Shown one piece after another: positions 60,679-64,000 of a DNA stretch of 64,000 nt. Every line of letters begins with the position of its first letter. Within the stretch, counting starts at the first letter, position 1. The stretch is from Desulfoluna sp. GTDB taxonomy: Bacteria; Desulfobacterota; Desulfobacteria; Desulfobacterales; Desulfolunaceae. Under the pieces are notes generated by a model. It was given only the letters and a program-made list of their open reading frames with translations, made no database searches and was not told where the DNA came from. The position numbers and the translations under genes were made by a program. The stretch is taken from NCBI RefSeq assembly GCF_030145185.1, contig NZ_JAQYWB010000005.1:1-64000 (forward strand), given 5' to 3'.

Positions 60679-61407
60679 CTATTTTTTAAACATTTTATCA
60701 ACCTCATCTGTGAAGGGTCCATGGGGTTCATGGACCACCAGAGGCGGCAAAATATGGTGAGATATGGGACATATGGAAAGAGAAAGAAGCAGGCGTTTGG
60801 GCGGAGCCCCGGCATGGGAATGGACCATGCGGAGTCTTCCGGGATGAAATTTTTTCCGGCTGGCAGTGGCCATCACCTCCTCCAGCCGTTCGGCTGGATA
60901 GACCATAGAAAACATCCCCGTAGGAGACAGGTTCAGGCGGGCGGCGTCCAGAAGTTCGGAAAGGGAAAGGGCCACTTCATGGCGGGCAATGGCTTTCTGG
61001 TCCCGGGGATTCAGTCGGCCTCTGCCCAGGGGGGTGTAGGGGGGATTGCTCACCACCCGATCAAAGGGGCCACCTTCATAGGGTTGCGTACAATGGCGCA
61101 TATCGGTGTGAAGAATCGTCAGCCGATCGGTCAGGCCATTTTCTACCCGATTTTTTTCGGCCAGGTGGGCCAGTGCGGCCTGCAGTTCCACCCCCACCAC
61201 TCGGACCAAACCGGGATGACGACGGGCCAGGACCAGGGGCATGACCCCACACCCGCAGCCGAGGTCTAACAGGGAAACCGCCCCTGTCATCTCTGCAAAA
61301 TGGGCCAACAGGACCGAATCGATGGAGAACCGGTATCCCCGCTTCTCCTGAAAAAGAACGAGTTCCCCGTCAAAAAGCGTATCCGCGGTCAAATCGGAAG
61401 GGACCAA
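60679..61407 (-). CDS. tRNA1(Val) (adenine-N6)-methyltransferase-like, TrmN6/YfiC family
   Basis: 242 residues. The SAM site is LLDLGCGCGVMPLVLARRHP and the amino-methyltransferase catalytic motif is SNPPYTP; GRLNPRDQKAIARHEVALSLSELLDAARLNLSPTG follows as in TrmN6. The start is a TTG at 61407 behind GAGGAA, one base after the preceding stop, since no ATG lies near. It methylates N6 of adenine, by family in tRNA, though RNA versus other substrates is not proven. It forms a two-gene unit with the DUF721 gene. Confidence 0.8.
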   Translation of the reverse strand: MVPSDLTADTLFDGELVLFQEKRGYRFSIDSVLLAHFAEMTGAVSLLDLGCGCGVMPLVLARRHPGLVRVVGVELQAALAHLAEKNRVENGLTDRLTILHTDMRHCTQPYEGGPFDRVVSNPPYTPLGRGRLNPRDQKAIARHEVALSLSELLDAARLNLSPTGMFSMVYPAERLEEVMATASRKKFHPGRLRMVHSHAGAPPKRLLLSLSICPISHHILPPLVVHEPHGPFTDEVDKMFKK

Positions 61408-61409
61408 GG

Positions 61410-61733
61410 TCAGGGTTCCTCAACATGGCCGATGGAAAATCGGATCTCGCGCAGAGTCTCCTCGCCGAGCTGTTTATTAATACGAGCCATGATCTCATGT
61501 TTCATCATGGAGAGGTGGTGGATCCAGACGGAGCTGTCCACCGTGACAAGCAGGAGGGTCCCCCGAAAGGCCTTGGGCCGGGTGTGACGCGCCACCTCCT
61601 CACCCACAGCTTCCGTCCAGGTTTCCCAAAGGGAGAGAAGCTCCAGGTCGGCACGACCGGCAAGGGCTCCAATATTTTTCGTCAGGATATCGCCGATATG
61701 GGATGCATCCTGTTTTTTTTCACGTCTCTTCAT
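61410..61733 (-). CDS. DUF721 (DciA-like) protein
   Basis: 107 residues from the ATG at 61733; a GTG at 61751 is an alternative. ELLSLWETWTEAVGEEVARHTRPKAFRGTLLLVTVDSSVWIHHLSMMKHEIMARINKQLG is the DUF721 domain, related to DciA, which helps load the replicative helicase in bacteria lacking DnaC. Its stop codon almost touches the start of the methyltransferase gene. A helicase-loading role is family-based inference. Confidence 0.8.
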   Translation of the reverse strand: MKRREKKQDASHIGDILTKNIGALAGRADLELLSLWETWTEAVGEEVARHTRPKAFRGTLLLVTVDSSVWIHHLSMMKHEIMARINKQLGEETLREIRFSIGHVEEP

Positions 61734-62043
61734 AACCCGAAGGTTCACCACACCTGCTTCAACCTGTCAACCTCTTCCATGGCCTCTGGGTCAACTTTAT
61801 CTGAATTTGTACTTTGGTCCTTGAAACTTTTCCCGTATTTGATTAGATTTTTAACATTGATGATTTTGTAAATTAGCGTACATTTAGAGTGTGGCTTTCC
61901 AAAGAGCCTGATGTCATGGCAAATCAGAACTGGGGAGAAGACGACCTCGGCCATGAGCCCCTCTTGAATCAACAAAATAAAATCATCGTTCCATCGGTAT
62001 GAACCCCATCACGCATCTGCAATCACAAACCACAGGAACCACT

Positions 62044-63099
62044 ATGAATTGGGACTGGGACAAGCTCAGAGAACAACAAGGCAATAAAAAACCTTTCGGA
62101 GGTGGCGGTGGATCAGGCGGCGACGGCCCCACCCCCCCGCAATTGGATGACCTGATGAATCAGTTTAAGAACTTCAAGCTGCCCGGTGGGCTGATCCTTA
62201 TCGTTCTTTTTCTGCTTTTTTTTGGCAAATCCATGGTCTACACCATCGGCGTAGGCGAAGTGGGTATTATCCAGCAATTCGGTAAATACTCTCGACAGAC
62301 CTTGCCAGGCCTTCACTTCAAGCTGCCCATCGGCGTCGAGAAGCTCACCAAGGTCAACGTCGACATCATTCGAAAAGAAGAGTTCGGCTACATGCAGGCT
62401 CAGTTCACCGGCCGGGGGGGAAGTCCCAGCGATGACGTCTCTCTGATGCTTACCGGTGACTTGAACGTAGGGCTCGTGCCATGGCTGGTACAGTACCGCA
62501 TCGACGATCCGGTGAAATACCTTTTTGAAGTCGAATCCCCTGAAAATCTTCTCCGAGATATGTCCGAAGCCTCCATGCGCCAGGTGGTGGGGGACCGCAC
62601 CATCAATGAGGTGATCATCAAGCGTGATGAGATCGCCATGGCCGCCAAAGAGCTCCTCCAAGAAGAACTCAAGGACGCCAAGACAGGCATCGTGGTCTCC
62701 ACCATTGAGATGCAGAAGACCAACGTACCCGGACCGGTTCAGCCCTCCTTCAACGAAGTAAACAAGGCCCAGCAGGAAAAGGAGACCATGATTTATAAAG
62801 CCCGGGAGGGTTACAACACGGCCATCCCCACGGCTCATGGTGAGGCAGAACGAACCGTTCTCGCCGCCGAGGGTTACGCCCTGGATCGCATCAACCGCGC
62901 CAAGGGTGATGCCAACCGTTTCCTCGCCCTGTTCGAAGAGTACGACAAAGCCAAGGATGTCACGACCCGCCGCATCTACCTGGAAAAAATGGGAGAAATA
63001 CTCCCCAAGCTGGGTCGAAAATACATCGTGGATGAAAATCAGAAAAACATGCTTCCCCTGTTGAACATGGGACCCGGCAAGGAGGCGATCTCCAAATGA
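62044..63099 (+). CDS. hflK: HflK, FtsH-associated SPFH-domain membrane protein
   Basis: 351 residues from the ATG at 62044 (CAGGAA upstream). A Gly-rich N-terminus (KKPFGGGGGSGGDGPTPP) precedes one membrane helix (GGLILIVLFLLFFGKSMVYTI), then the SPFH/band-7 domain (VGEVGIIQQFGKYSRQTLPGLHFKLPIG) and a helical C-terminal region (AREGYNTAIPTAHGEAERTVLAAEGYALDRINRAKGDANRF). With HflC it forms a large periplasmic-facing cage that modulates the FtsH protease. hflC overlaps by ATGA. Confidence 0.93.
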   Translation: MNWDWDKLREQQGNKKPFGGGGGSGGDGPTPPQLDDLMNQFKNFKLPGGLILIVLFLLFFGKSMVYTIGVGEVGIIQQFGKYSRQTLPGLHFKLPIGVEKLTKVNVDIIRKEEFGYMQAQFTGRGGSPSDDVSLMLTGDLNVGLVPWLVQYRIDDPVKYLFEVESPENLLRDMSEASMRQVVGDRTINEVIIKRDEIAMAAKELLQEELKDAKTGIVVSTIEMQKTNVPGPVQPSFNEVNKAQQEKETMIYKAREGYNTAIPTAHGEAERTVLAAEGYALDRINRAKGDANRFLALFEEYDKAKDVTTRRIYLEKMGEILPKLGRKYIVDENQKNMLPLLNMGPGKEAISK

Positions 63100-64000
63100 A
63101 AAAGACAGCCCTATCAACACTGATTTTAATCTTTGCCGCCGTCGCCGTACTGGTGACGTCCGCCTACATCGTGGACGAAACCGAGCAGGTGGTGGTGACT
63201 CGATTCGGCAAGGTGATGGGGACCCCCGTCACCGAAGCTGGGCTCCATTTTAAGATGCCCTTTATTGACCAGGGGAACACCTTCCCCAAAAACCTTCAGG
63301 AGTGGGACGGTGAAGCCGGAGAGATCCCCACACTCAACAAAACCTACATCCTCGTAGACACCTTCGCCCGCTGGCGCGTCGTGGACCCGGTTCTCTTTTT
63401 CCAAACCTGCCGGGACATGCGCGGAGCCGTGATCCGCATTGGTGACATCATTGACCCGGCGGTGAAAAACGCCATCGCGTCTTACGACCTCATCGAAACG
63501 GTTCGAAACTCAGACCGCCTTGTCAACGTGGACGATCCCATCTTCGGCGTCACAGGTGACGCGGCCAAAGCGAACAAAACCATCAAAGCGGGCCGCACGG
63601 TCATCACACGCCAGATCATGGCCAACGCCGGGGAAAAACTGAAAGGTTTCGGCATCGACCTGGTGGACGTGAAACTCAAGCGCCTCAACTACCGTGATGA
63701 CGTCCGAAACTCTGTCTACGACCGCATGATCGCCGAGAGAACGCAGATTGTGGAGAAGTTTCGTTCGGAAGGACGGGGCGAGGCCCAGAGGATTCGGGGT
63801 GAAAAGGAAAAAGAGCTGAAAAAGATCGAGTCCATGGCGTATCGAACCGCCCAGGAGCTCAAGGGTAAGGCCGATGCGGAAGTCACCCGCATCTATGCCG
63901 ATGCCTACGGCCGGGACCCGGAGTTTTATTCCTTCACCAAATCCCTTGAGGTTTACGGCAACGCCTTGAACAAGGAGAGCACCATCATCCTCTCCACTGA
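63096..64000 (+). CDS. hflC: HflC, partial at window end
   Basis: The ATG at 63096 overlaps the hflK stop. The 301 codons present show an N-terminal signal anchor (MKKTALSTLILIFAAVAVLVTSAY), the SPFH domain (EQVVVTRFGKVMGTPVTEAGLHFKMPFID), and the helical part with SEGRGEAQRIRGEKEKELKKIESMAYRTAQELKGKADAEVTRIYADAYGRDPEFYSFTKSLEVYG, a typical HflC sequence. The frame is open to base 64000; the C-terminal end lies outside. It partners HflK. Confidence 0.93.
   Translation, partial: MKKTALSTLILIFAAVAVLVTSAYIVDETEQVVVTRFGKVMGTPVTEAGLHFKMPFIDQGNTFPKNLQEWDGEAGEIPTLNKTYILVDTFARWRVVDPVLFFQTCRDMRGAVIRIGDIIDPAVKNAIASYDLIETVRNSDRLVNVDDPIFGVTGDAAKANKTIKAGRTVITRQIMANAGEKLKGFGIDLVDVKLKRLNYRDDVRNSVYDRMIAERTQIVEKFRSEGRGEAQRIRGEKEKELKKIESMAYRTAQELKGKADAEVTRIYADAYGRDPEFYSFTKSLEVYGNALNKESTIILST

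Overview
The window looks like chromosomal DNA of an anaerobic, GC-rich Desulfobacterota (deltaproteobacterial, sulfate-reducer-type) bacterium. The signs are a rubredoxin / flavodiiron / rubrerythrin oxygen-defence cluster, corrinoid-dependent betaine demethylation with its RamA/RACo-type activator, a DVU0298-family protein, several sigma-54 activators with matching -24/-12 promoters, and a Desulfovibrio-style biotin operon. A Desulfoluna-like genus is a guess only. There are no rRNA, tRNA, CRISPR or intact transposase genes.

Layout. 0.4-6.4 kb: an Old Yellow Enzyme, a large hybrid sensor kinase, and a divergent LysR / LysE-ArgO pair. 6.5-17.3 kb: a methylated-amine module made of a PAS sigma-54 activator, a perfect -24/-12 promoter, two BCCT transporters, a non-pyrrolysine MttB-family methyltransferase, a corrinoid protein, a methyl-THF methyltransferase, a corrinoid activator (frameshifted in this sequence) and a MetH-activation-like protein. 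17.3-18.7 kb: a decayed membrane sensor and a DUF2284 protein. 19.2-24.1 kb: a ZraR/ZraS/ZraP-like envelope or metal stress system. 24.2-30.7 kb: PHA synthase, a PstSCAB-type phosphate transporter and a flavoprotein fused to an ArsC-like domain. 30.8-34.4 kb: a four-module NADH:rubredoxin reductase / rubredoxin / rubrerythrin fusion, rubredoxin and a flavodiiron protein. 34.5-41.3 kb: small proteins, a 245-bp MITE, a phage-like SLOG protein and a pair of large secreted proteins of unknown function. 42.1-49.8 kb: biotin synthesis on the minus strand (bioD, a pseudouridine synthase, then bioB, hotdog dehydratase, SDR, ACP, KS, hotdog, bioF) with a BirA-type operator overlapping the bioB promoter. 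50.1-64 kb: CDP-alcohol transferase, Fe-S protein, sigma-54 activator, thioesterase, RNase H-like exonuclease, IHF, a giant membrane protein, a methyltransferase, DUF721 and hflKC (hflC runs off the end).

The most striking non-genic signal is a family of palindromic REP-like elements with the core GCCTCCGGCGGCAAGGTG. About fifteen full or partial copies, plus a second related family and a third minor one, fill most intergenic gaps. Copies sit between genes of the biotin operon and between zraS and zraR, and at least one supplies a Shine-Dalgarno sequence to the next gene.

The most interesting biology is the self-contained pimeloyl-type fatty-acid module inside the biotin operon, the single-polypeptide NADH peroxidase-like fusion, the sigma-54-driven betaine operon and the repeat family.
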